From Tetrahymena thermophila SB210 (taxonomy: Eukaryota > Ciliophora > Oligohymenophorea > Hymenostomatida > Tetrahymenidae), in assembly GCF_000189635.1 (NCBI RefSeq), contig NW_002476559.1, forward strand, positions 1,612,001 to 1,676,000: 64,000 bases of DNA. Direction: 5' to 3'. Position 1 is the first letter of the stretch. Each line of letters begins with the position of its first letter. Of the stretch, positions 1-12,589 are shown one piece after another. The position numbers and the translations under genes are program-made. The notes beneath the pieces are model-generated. The model saw only the letters and a list, made by a program, of their open reading frames with translations, had not been told where the DNA came from and did not search any database.

Positions 1-560
1 TAACTAAGTTTTTGATAACTTAATCTAGCTGAAACTTATAATTAGAATTCATAATTTTAACTAACGATAATTAGCTTTCTTTCAAAGTTATATTTCGTAA
101 TTTAATAAAATATTAATTTTATAATTTATGTTTTCAAAGAAGATATTTAGATAGAAATGGATAAATTTTATCCTCATCAATAGTTAATGTTATTGCCACA
201 TCTTTTATTTATTTAGTGTAAAAGAAGTGATCCAAAATAACAAAATTTGATGAAACTAGAACCAATTTTGAATAAATCATTAACTTGATAATTAATTTTT
301 TTTTTTTTTTTGCTAATGTGTACATTATGAAAGGAAAAATAATTAGTTAATTAATTAATTAATGGTATGATTATATCTAATTACGAATTAGTTTGAATAT
401 CAATTACATTTTTTAAAATTGATGATAATAAATGATAATCAGAGATAAATAGAAAGATAGATAGATACATAAATCAGTCAATTAATCAATTTCTCATTTC
501 AATTCAAAACAAAAAAAATATTTAATTAATTAAAGAGAAATAATCTCAAAATATTAAATT
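1..560. other. AT-rich upstream flank of the first gene
   Basis: No coding sequence or RNA gene is visible here. The stretch contains a run of about 14 T near 299-312, several TTAA tandem stretches (about 344-362) and GATA-type short repeats near 450-470. It is presumably the promoter and 5' leader of the gene starting at 561. No promoter motif is distinctive enough to call. Confidence 0.6.
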
Positions 561-3500
561 ATGTTAGATAGTAGTTTTAAATTTGTTTTACTCATTTTTT
601 TATCTCTTTGTATTAAGTATTGCTAAGTTTGCAAATACGATGAATTCTATTAAGGTAAAGGTGTGTGCAATAAGTGTGATTCTAGTTGTGTTTCTTGTTT
701 TGGGGCAGATAAAACTGACTGTTTTAAATGCAAAGGCTATAAGTATTAATAAATGTGCTTAGATATTTGTCCAGCTGGATATTATGAAGATAATTAAACA
801 TAAAATTGTGCTATCTGTAATATACCATTTTGTAAATAATGTATAGACAAAAATAAATGTGAAGCTTGTGAAAAAGGTTTCTAACTTTCTATATCAAAAG
901 TTGAATGCGTTTTCTCTGTCAGCAATTAATCTAGATATGCATACTTTAATTATACTACGAATTAAATAGTAGAAGTTGAAAAATGTCCAGACAATTTAGA
1001 GTAAAACGAAGAATAACATATTTGTAAATACCCTAAAATATGTTCACAAGATAATTATATAGGCGAATTTAATTCCAATTGCTTTAATCCAGATGAAGGT
1101 AAAATAACAAAAAAATAAATAAACAAAAAAAATATTTTATTTATTTTATGTAAATATAAATTTTTTAATGATTTCTCTTTGTAAAAAATAGAAGGATTAA
1201 AGGTGTATACTTTAGAGTATTATTAATTTTTCTACACAAAAAAAGAAGTTTAATAATTCTCCAGGGGAAGTTTAAAGTTCTTATTCTACTTATAAAATCT
1301 AAACACAGATAAAGACATTTTAAATATAATTGGAATATTTAATAATTTATATGTCATCTATGACAAATCTATTTTTGTTTATTCCTTAGGTTATAATGAG
1401 CTTATATAAACTATTGATATGCCAAATATAGTTCTAAATACTAACTGTACTAAAATAATTAGTAAAGATATACTAGAAGATGATATTACTCTACTGATAA
1501 CATACTCATCATCTTTATAAAATAGTAAATTCATTTATATAATTAAACGCTCTTCTTTGTTTAAAACAGACAAATAAATATTCAGATTAAACAAACTTAA
1601 TTTTTTTAAGATAATTTCAATTATAAAAGACAAATTGATTAATAGTTTAAAATAGTAATTCTAAACTTAATAACAAACTTAATTTTTTTAAGATAATTTC
1701 AATTATAAAAAATAAATTGAATAATAGTTTAAAATAGTAATTCTAAACTTAATAAATAGTCTTATATATTTTATAAATTAGAATTATTTTAAAGCAATAA
1801 GATTTTTTATAAAATTTTAAACAATCAATATAATAAGAAATTTAAAAAAAATACAAAAAATATCTTGTTTGTTTAAATCACTTGCATAAAAATCTCATAT
1901 TATAATTTTTTAAATAGATTCAATCATTTATTACATACAATAAATATAGAATAAACTAATATTAAGCATCATAAGTTAATTAAATAAATAAAACCATTAA
2001 GGCTAAATCAGATTTTTTCAAATTATTAAAATATCTCTTTTTTTGAACAAATAAAAATTACTAAACAAAAATTGTTAAAAATAATTTATTTATTCTTTGA
2101 TGTTTATATTTTTTTTGAATTAATATAAAAACCATGATAAAAATAAATTTTTTTGAAAAAAACTAACTTATAAAAGTTAATAATGAACTTTTATTTTATA
2201 AATTTAAAATTTTATTTAAAAAATTTATAAATAGTTTATGTCTTTGATTTAATGGATATGAAAAATATAAAGTTTCAATTCGAGATAGGATAGAACATAA
2301 TTGAATTCTATGTGATACCTGAAACGAATAGACTAATTATATTTACTGAGTTTAGGGTTTTTACCTATTCTTCCTTTTTAGAATAGAATGAACCTATCGA
2401 TTAATAATATATTGATGAACTAACTTAAGTGGACTGGATTAAATGCTTTTCTTTAATCCCTACTTCATAAGATTAATAGATATTATTTATTTTATTGAAT
2501 GGTTTAAGTATTTTTATATTTAACTCAAATTCTTATGCTTTAACTAGAGTAGCAGCTAAAAGTGATTATGGTTATTTACTTGAGCAATCCAATTAAATAG
2601 CTTTTGTTTACTAAAATTATTTGTATTTTGTAGGTATAAAAGACCTGATTTTAAATTGCTCTAATGAAATAGATTGTTTGAATTAAAATAAAGATTTAAT
2701 TTTATTTAAAACCTAAATCTTTTCTGAGGAATTCTATTTTGTATCCGAGTTCAATAATCATATCTATGTATCAACTAAAAATTCCTTTTAGCTTTCAGTA
2801 TATGACAGAAATTTCAAACTTAATTCTATTTTCTCAGATATTTAAAAGCCTATTAAAAATACATTTTTTCATAATGAATAAATTTAATCAGGTATGATTT
2901 TTTAAAATTTATTAAAAAATAATTTTTTTTAATTTAAATTAGAATAGTAAAAAAGCTTTTTGGTAATTAGTTATGACAATAATGCTTTGATTCTTCAACC
3001 TGATTAGGAGCCTAAGCAATTATTTAGCTTTTGTAATGAAAATAATATTGAGGTGTAAAGAATATAAGAGTATGGAGGTGTTAATATAGATTAAGAAAGA
3101 CATATATTAATTAATGTTGCAATAAGTATGAAAGGAAATTTAATAATTTTAATGAGTAAAAATGGTTAGGCACTTTTTCAAAAAGAGCTTAAAGGTGATG
3201 AAATAATAAATGGTTTAAAAATAATACGATAGAATTTCAAAATACTAATTAATTCAAGTAGCAGATTAATCAAAGTTTTCGGTCTTTTAAACAGCTAAGA
3301 ACAAGAACTAATATTAACAATACATTATTTTAACTTTCACATATCCCCAAATTATGAGGTTTATTTCTAAGTGGAAAGAATCGTTTCTGATTAAATATTT
3401 TTAGCTAAAGAGAGCAGAGAATCAAGCAGCTGCTTGTATTTTTAGTTAGTAAACAATTAAAAGAGTAAATTAATTACTTGTGAATTGCAAAATTTTAAAG

Positions 3501-6500
3501 AGATAAAGGACAACAATAAATATATCGCTATATCTATTTCTGATGTTTAAAATAAATAAAGCATGATTAAAATAATTGAAAAAGATAGTTTATAGTTATA
3601 CAAGCAGATAGATATTGAAATCGAAGAATTTAATTTAGAGTTTTTAGATACTTCAAATATACTTATCATTTCATCTGGAAAATTTGCCAAGTTTAACTTA
3701 GAAACTATTGAATAAAATTAAATTGATTACACATTAAATTAAATAACTGGCAGAATATTTAAATATCAGATAGAATAGTAAAAGACTTGGATGATTGTTT
3801 AAGAACTCAAGTAAAAAATGTTTATATTTCACTTTATTGACTTACTTTCTACAGCAGTTTAACAGATCGATAATAAAATTATACCTTTGATTGCTTTAGA
3901 CGATACAAATTACGTTCCTTACCTCTCTGATTTAAACTGCACATTTTAGGTTTTTCCTTAAAGCCAATACAATGAAGGAAACTACTTTCAAATAGTTGCA
4001 TCTAAATATTTAGGAAGTGGTAAATATTAATTAAAAGCAATGAAATAAATATTTTTTTTACTTTGGTTATTTCTTTCAAAATAATATCATTTTTATTTTA
4101 ATAGATGAAATGGAAATTTATTCAAATAGTATTATGACTTACAAGGTAGTTAGTAACAGTGAGATAAAATTAATTGATAAAAAAAGAATTCAATAGAAAG
4201 ATAGTGTTGAAAATCATTAATTAATAGAAGGTCCATTTTCTTAAAACAAACTTCAATTCTACAATTAACTTAACAGTAAAGAATAAATAAGTGTTCTCTG
4301 CAGCTTTTAATGTCAATACACAGAAAATATAGAAAAGTATTAGATTTTATATAAAAATTAGAAAATTCCTTATATTATTAAGCAAATATTTTCGGATAGA
4401 ATATTTTTAGATGATTATTATTAAAATACTATGTACTCTGATAAGTGGCAGATTTTAGCTATCGAGGCTTACTAAAATGCTGATAAATAGATATTAGCAA
4501 ACAGAAGGATAGATTTATTTAAATATCCTGAAAAGCAAATCATTTTTTCTTATTCTATTAAAGTACTTTGCGAGATATTTACATATTAAATGGTAGGAAT
4601 ATATGATACTCTTATTATTTGTGATAACATGAATATATTAGTTTATAGTTTGCAAGAAATTTCTTCGAATTATAAAAAATATTCTTAAGGAACAAATTAA
4701 TAAATTTTTCTCTTTCCTGATTTTATTCATAGCTTTTAAATGGATTACCCAGAAAAAGCAGATCAATTTGCTTTTTTCTCGTAAGTAGATCCTTAAATCA
4801 TCTTAAACTTGTATGGTGTTTATGACTTTTTAGAGAACAAATTTTATGAGCAACGAGAACTATTGATTAATGATTAAAATCAGTAAGAAAAGAATTATCT
4901 ACTTGAAAGTAAAACACATCTTTACTATACTCTTAACTAAAATGTTTACTTTTATGATAAATAAAAATATAAGCAATAATTAAATGCCAATTTCTCTTAG
5001 GATTTAGTAAATTTTTCCTTTAACAATAAGGGTGGATAATTAAATTTAGAAAGAGATTTCATTATAGGTTTAATCTAGTTAAAGAATGAACAATATATTT
5101 AAATAGTAGCATATTCAACTCTATCTCCCATCAAATTATTTAAAGATTTCAAAAAATAAACTTTTCACTAAGAAAATTATTATTTCTATTGTTGGCAGTA
5201 TTAGAAGTTATTTTTAAGATATGAGAGTTATATTGTTGGATATGATTTTCCATTCAGCTAAAATTAGGAACCTTTTTTTATATTCAAAACAAAGACAAGC
5301 ATCCCTAGAGCATGCAGTAGTACATACCTAGTTTTTTATTAACAAACTTCAAGCAGTACTTTTAAAATTGGTATAATTTTATATCAAAAACAAAGCATTC
5401 TTAAAGAAATATCTCTAAATATAGATTTAGAGAGGATAAATATTGATTTTTTTATAAATCAAACTAATACGGCAATAATTGAAGATAAATCCATTCTTGT
5501 AATAGGCAATATTCTTATCTCAACTAGTGAATCAAACTTTTATTACATTTTCTCTGAAAGTTAGTTTCATTACTCTCCTTCTCTCGATATAGCGTTTATC
5601 CATTAGCAATCTATAGAAAAATATATCCAAATTCTGGATCTATCTTATATCTTTCCATTCGTGCTTGAACGATTTTATTTTGAAGATAAATAATATTTTA
5701 AGAATTTCTTTTATGAAAAATAAAAAAATGGTTTTTCCTTTAAATAAAATCAATAAGGAACTACATCTAAATAAAAGTCTTCTTAGATTTAGCATTTCTT
5801 TAATGGGGATTTAATATTTCTGAATTTGAAGCTAGGTAGTATTTGCATTTATAACACAGAAATGCAATACTACAACATTTTAAATCTACCTATATAGGTG
5901 GATTCTTAAAACTTAGAATCACTAAAAAGACGAAATACTTAATATGCAGTGTATTTGAATGAAAGTGACTTAAAGTCAATAGCAATCATTAATTTTGATC
6001 GAGAGTTTTATTTATATGATAGGAATTAATATATTAAATCATTAAATCTATATGATTATTAAGAGATACATGTAAGTTTAAGTAGTGAAGAAAATATTGT
6101 TTTTATTTATGCTTTTAAAAATGGTTAACTCTATTACATAAATATCGATAATGATAGCTTAGACTTTTAAACTTAATAAATTAATTTGTAATAGTTTGAT
6201 TTTTAAAATTTCATTTTAATCTGCCCAGGTCCTAAAGTTTAATTTGCTCTTATTGATGATAATTTCAACCTTATAGCTTAAAAATCTAACCTAGATACCC
6301 CTTGTAGAGCATAGCTCCCTCAATAATTCATTGGTAATGTTAAAGGTATTTAAAATTTGAATTTAATCATTGATTAAGAGAGAGTTTAATTGATTTTTAT
6401 ATCTACTGAATAAGTACTGAGTGTATATAACTTTTAATGTGGTAATTTATGGTAAAAAAATGATATATTCAATACCGTATAAGCTATAATTGAAGACAAT

Positions 6501-9500
6501 CACACTCAATAAATTTATATTGCAGATAGCTATTTCATATATGTGATAAAATATCAAGATTTGCTAAAAAAAGAATAAGAGAGAAATATCATCGCTGCTT
6601 AATTTCAATTGTAGGCTCGAATTCAAGTCAAACTTTAAAAATTGAATGATAATTTATTGGCAGCATTAAGTGCTTCGAAAATTCATATTTTTGAAGTTTA
6701 AAAATCATTTACTTTGATGTTATACATAAAAAATAAAGATTTTGTTTAAATTAAGCAAATATTTTTGATAGAATAGGAATATGTAGTTATTTCGGATGTA
6801 AATAAATTATATATCTACAAAATATTAGCAGATTAAACTGAAACATAAATAAAAACACTCACTAAAAGTGGTGGTTCCTATTCATCATATAGCTCTACTT
6901 CTTCTAATACTCACAATTATAAAAGTAACTAAGGAGATAATTCTGAATATTACTCTCAAAAAATAATTAATAGAAAAATAGCAATACCTATCTATGATTA
7001 AGCTTACTTGTCTATTTAGATTTTAAAGGTAGAAACTTTTACTAACGAAGATTCTGTTTTTATCAGAATAATAGGTGCTGATTTTAACAATTTAATTGAT
7101 ATAACTAGATAAATAAAATTTAACTCTGAATGGAACTCAAACTATAAGGTTTTTGAATCGAAATAATGTGTGGCTAATTACGTAATCTAAAAAAGTTAGT
7201 ACTAATAATTAATTTAATATGATGATATTTATTCTCAAAATGAAGGGCTGTATAACTAGATTAATTTTAGATTTCCTTCTTAAATTGTTGAAGAAGAAGA
7301 CAATTCAGATGAGGATTCTTTAAAATCAAAATAATAAAACTATCTAGTTATTCCAAATTCTTTGAAGTTTAAAACTAAAATGTATTCTTATTTCGTTTAT
7401 GATCTCTGCAATAATAACGTTTATATTCCTCCCTCAACAATTAAGAGTTCAGTTATAAATAAATTAAAGGTAATGAATGGGACTTTATAGCAACATAATA
7501 GTGAAGATAATGAAAACAATACTTCTGAGATCATTTAATTTGTATCTTTGAAATACGTTCATTTTGAAAATATTGAACTCAAAAAAAGTCTGTTTTTTGA
7601 TGATTGTGATTAAGTAATACTTGAGAATATTTTAATAAATTCCGAAGAACAAATTTTAATCTAATTTTAAAATATATCGACAATATATATTAAAAATTTA
7701 ACAATTCATTAATCCTTTCTAAGTTATTAATTTATATTTGTAGAAGCTTCTGGTTTTTTGAACATAACATAGCTTAATGTTTATGGAGATGCTAATAATA
7801 ATTCATTTAAATATCCTGACTAAGAAGAAATTGAAAATTATGGGTGGATAAGTTTAATTTCATGCTAAGAGGTTGTGATTGCAGATGTCAACTTTACTAA
7901 TGTAAATATTGCTATTGATCTATTCTTTTTACAGGACATCGATCAGCTCTTACTCCAAAATTTTTCATTCTTAAATTTAAATTTATAATTTGATTTCTAA
8001 GAAAATGATTCTAATAAAATAAATGAATAGCCAAATAGCCAAATAAACAATTAAAAAATAGTTAATCTAACAGATTCAAATTATCTTGATTAATACATTA
8101 ATTTACCAACAAACTCTTAATTAATAACATGCATCTTCAGAATTATTTATGTCAAAACTTAATTGAAGATAATGAACATATTTTTAGAAAAGAGTAATGT
8201 ATCTATGCTAATACACTTTAATAAAACTATAACAATAGATTATTCTGCCAATTAAAAATTTTCATAATTGAACGAATCAAACAAGCTCCAAATTCAAATA
8301 TTTAATATCACATCTTATCAATTGGAGTAAGTATAGCCTTATGTATGCCATTTCAGTGATTATATTTTTATTGAAGCTCAAAATATAACCATTTAAGATT
8401 TAAATATTTACCAGGCAAAGTGTTTTTAGTCAATAATTCGTTGTTAAAATGCTAATGCAGTTAAAATTATCAATTCCAATATTATTTTAGCAGATAATAT
8501 TAACTTTTTATTTTATTTCTCTTAAAATTAAAATTTAACTGTTGAAAACGCAACTATCTAACAAAACAACTAATTGCATCATTTTTTCGGTATCGTTTAA
8601 TGTTAAAATTCTTTATTGAAAAATATTTCAGTTTATCCCTACGTCTTAAAAAATTATCAATAATAATAAAAAATTTTTATTTCTAAAATTATTAATACTG
8701 CTATACTTATTTATGGAAAATAAGATGCAAATAACTTAGTTATAATCTAAGATTCATTAATTTAATACCTTAAAAGCAGCAGTAGCAATGGAACAGCAAT
8801 TTAAATTTACCAAGCTTCTCTTAGATTTTCAAATGTTAAATTAAGTAAAAATTCAGCTGGTTTAAATGGAGGTGCGATATATTCTAAATCTTCATCTATC
8901 ACATTATCTAAAACAATCATAGAATACAATAACGCTACATTTTCAGGTGGGGCTATTTTTTCAATAAATACGACTATTCAAATAATAGAAGAAAATGCAA
9001 TTAATTCAACTGAGAAGACACTAATATAATATAATTATGCTGCCATAGGAGGTGGAATACGCTATTTCAAGTAAACAATAGACTAGGTAAAAGGTAGTTT
9101 TAAAAATAACAAGGCTATTTTTTTTGGTTAAGATTACACAAATTTTCCATAAAGGTTAATGATTGTAAACTCCTAAAATAGTAATGAGGTAGATGACGTT
9201 GTTTCAAGTATCTCGTATATTTAATAAGAAGTAAAAATTATATATTTTAAAGTCATTTATTAAATTTATAAATAAATAAATATTTTTATCAAATAGATTT
9301 AATTTTTTTGGCTGGATGAACAAAATTAGAAACTGAATTATTTATCTAAAGAGATAGATTTAACAAACACAAAATACTAAATATTGCAAAGAGAGTTAAT
9401 TCAATATTCTACGCTTATGATGTCTTCAGAAAAAATATAAATCAACAGGAGTAAAAAAGAGTTAGAAATCGTAGGAGAAATTTTTCGAAGCAATGATGGC

Positions 9501-12281
9501 TTTCAGTACATACTTACAAAATTAAGTTACTTATTAAGGCCAAAGGAGTAAGCCGAAATTAAAGTTAGAACTATGATAAATTTTCCAGGAGATGAGGGAA
9601 AGAGATAAGATTAGAAGGAGATAACAATAACCATCTAATTCCGAGAATGCATATCGGGTGAAGTCTTTAATTCCTTTGATCGTTAAATCTATGAGTGCCT
9701 TGAATGTAAAGATAATACATTTTCTCTAGTAAAACCAAGTTCTTTTACGCAAAAATGTTTAATGTGTCCTGATATTGCAAAAAAATGCTATAAAAATGTT
9801 ATCGAAATCAAAGAAGGATATTGGATTGAGCCAAATACTACAAACATTTATTACTGCTTTAACAATCCTAATAAGTGTCAGCCTAGAGAGTAATTAATTA
9901 ATTAAAAAACTTAATATTATATTTAATTTTATTTATTTTTTATAGAATAAATGGTTGTAGCTAAGGTGGATTTGGCCCTCGCTGTGAGAGTTGTGATTAT
10001 CAGGGAGAAATTTGGAAAGGCCAAGGTTACACGAAATATCGAGATTATGAATGTTAGGAATGTGGTGATGATTAGAATTTAAGATTAGTTTTGGTTTCAC
10101 TTTTTATTGTCTTGTTTCCATTTTTTTTCACATATCTAGCTCATTAAGTTACCTTTGAGGCTGAAGCAACTCTGAAAGCATATTACCTAAAGAGAGCAGG
10201 TATAATTAATTTAGGGCTCTCAATAGATGATGTGAGTTTTAGCATTTTAGCTAAATTTATTATAAATTACATTTAGATCATATAAATAGTTCTATATTTT
10301 AACTTTAGACTTCCAGATATATTAGAAGTAATAATCTATTTTCTAGGCAATCCTTTATAAATAAGCTAATATTTCTTGGACTGCTTTTTTATAAAAAATG
10401 GTTGGACGAATTACATTGAAATAATCTACATTAGGCTTCTATGGTTAATAATTAATACACTTCTTTACATAATCTTTTCTAATATAATAGCCTACTTTGT
10501 TGCACACTTAAAATATAAAAAATCTTATTACACGAAGGACGCTATCAAAAGGTAATTTTATTGACTAGATATTCAATTAAAATAAACAAAATTTATTCTT
10601 TAATGAAGGTTAAATTATTCTTAATGCCTTAAAAACAAACTTTAAAAAACCCAATATAAAAAAAGATCTAATTTTTCATTAAAATTGGTAGGAAATTATT
10701 AGATTAAATATTTCCTTATCTCTTCTCTATTAAAAAAAAAAATCTAAATAATCTAATTTCATTATCTAATATAATGTTGATTGGCAGATCTATTTTTAAT
10801 GTCATAACAACTTTAATAAGCTCAACTCGGTTTTATATCAAAAAGATCTACTTTTTCATCAAAATTAATAGGAGATTATTCACTAAAATATTTCTTTTTA
10901 TCTCTTTATCTCCTCTGAATTTTAAAAAAATATAAATAAGCTAATTCTATTGTTTAATATAGAATTTTACTTCCATCAACATCAAAATCCAAACAAACAT
11001 GTTTTTAATTTTATTTATATTTAAACATAATTAAATTTCTTTACATAATTTAAAACTAGATTTGTTAGAAACTGTATGTACTATCTCTATTTTATGATAT
11101 TTCCAAGTCTCCTTTCTTAGCTAATAACCATTTTATCCTGTGAACAGATAGGCACATAAAAATATGTTTATTCAGACAATTAGTTTTTATGCTATTCTGA
11201 TCAGCATTTATATATAGGATTTCCTATCGCTGCTCCTTTAATATTCTTACTCTTAGTTAAATTTCCTATTTACATTTTATTTGAGCTCAAAGCAAATAAA
11301 AATAATTTTTATAAGATTTCTTTTTACTTGAGACAAAGGTTTTTCTTTTCTGAATACAAATCACAGTATTATTATTGGGAATTAGTCAAAATTATATAAA
11401 AAGGGTTATTATTCTTAGCATTAAGTGTTTACAATGAAAGTCAAATAACAAAAGGAGCATTATTAAGCGTAATAATGATAATTTATATCAGAAAATAGCA
11501 TTTATCAAATCCATATAAGAGACTCTTTTTAAATTAACTAGATTAAGCAGCTAGTTTTATCTAATTAATATGCATATAATTAGGAATGATTTATATTACC
11601 ACTGATGATGAAGATATTTAAAAACTAATGTTTGCCTCATTTATACTTTTGAATACTCTTTTTTTTATCTTTTTCATCATTGCTCTGTTTAAAGAAAAGT
11701 TTTCATATAACAAAGACATGCTTATTTATCCATGCATTTAGAGAATAATTTAGAAGATCCCGTTCACATAAAAATATTTACATACACCAAGGAATGCATA
11801 CATGTCGCATAAAGGTTGGAAAAAAGTTTAAATGACTGTAAGAAAAATAGGTTACTAAACATTAGCACTTTACTTCATAGATTCTAAAATGGTATAATTT
11901 TCCAAGAATATTTTTAAAAGGGATAAAAATTCTTCTCAAACGCCACCTTTTGTTTAATCTGTAAAATAAATAAAGCCTCAATAAAATAATGAAATCATAA
12001 ATCTTTAGAATAGCAAAAGCAAATGTTCTAAAAAAAGTTTATTCTATGAAACACAATCCAAAGAAGATATTAAAAATATAACCTCTTTAATAATATCTTC
12101 TGATTAATAGTTGTAATCAATAAATTCAGTAAAACTGTCTAAACCTATAAAAATTCCAAATGAAGACTGCCTTCCATCTGAAATGATGCTAGACAAAAAA
12201 CTTAATTCTGAATAAACTATTCAAAAATTACCAGAAACAAAAAATTTTAAATGTATGAAAACAAATATTAATAGTATGTGA
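561..12281 (+). CDS. giant multi-domain transmembrane protein, Cys-rich/propeller/GGAI-repeat type (paralogue 1)
   Basis: Read with TAA/TAG = Gln; I estimate about 3,400 residues after splicing. The N-terminus (MLDSSFKFVLLIFLSLC) is a signal peptide, followed by a furin-like block rich in CxxC pairs to about 1090. A long beta-propeller-like region follows (about 2240-7000). Parallel-beta-helix-like repeats with the motifs NGGAIYS, SGGAIFS and IGGGIRYF lie at about 8750-9110. A Cys-rich juxtamembrane block (ECLECKDNTFSL, GGFGPRCESCDYQGEIW) precedes several hydrophobic helices and a polar tail. Introns supported by frame: 1099-1191, 2892-2942, 4020-4104, 9231-9296, 9890-9945 and 10552-11059. 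A further intron or introns between about 1560 and 2234 are needed, because the unspliced frame meets TGA at 2154-2156; I could not fix those ends. The alternative is two genes, 561-2156 and one starting near 2252. The stop is TGA at 12279-12281. The gene is convergent with its paralogue at 12590-24321. Function is unknown; a cell-surface role is inferred. Confidence 0.8.
1591..1754. repeat. 82-bp tandem duplication
   Basis: Two head-to-tail copies, 1591-1672 and 1673-1754, differ at only a few bases (GACAAATTGATT versus AATAAATTGAAT). The unit begins ACAAACTTAATTTTTTTAAG. It lies in the AT-rich part of the first gene that probably is intron. The 82-bp period would shift the frame if this were coding, which argues that it is not. 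Confidence 0.85.
10552..11059 (+). other. long intron with an internal direct repeat
   Basis: This 508-bp intron is long for this window, where most introns are 45-120 bp. The donor follows ...ATC AAA AG and the acceptor is AACTAG. Splicing joins the frame as KDAIKR|FVRNC between two membrane-segment exons. It contains two diverged direct copies starting at AAAAGATCTA, at about 10661-10775 and 10841-10955, offset by 180 bp. Confidence 0.75.
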
Positions 12282-12589
12282 GTGAATATTTATAATTAAT
12301 TATTTTTGTATAAAAGTTTTTAGTTTATAAATTATTGATTATTTATTATCTAACAGTCTAAATTTTAAAATATTATTTTTTCTTTGTTTGTATTTTGTAA
12401 TATAAACGACTATGATATGATAAATTAGGATTTTAAAAACTGTTTTTATGAATTTTTTTATGAAAATTTTTTTCCATATTTATTGTATAAAATTTAAGTA
12501 TTGGAAATTTAATAATCTACAATAAATTTAGTATATATATAATTATTTATAGAGTTACAAAAAAATAAATCATAAATAACACAAAAAAT
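12282..12589. other. convergent intergenic spacer
   Basis: This 308-bp AT-rich spacer separates the two TGA stops of the convergent giant paralogues. It must hold both 3' untranslated regions. Nothing else is recognisable. Confidence 0.7.
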
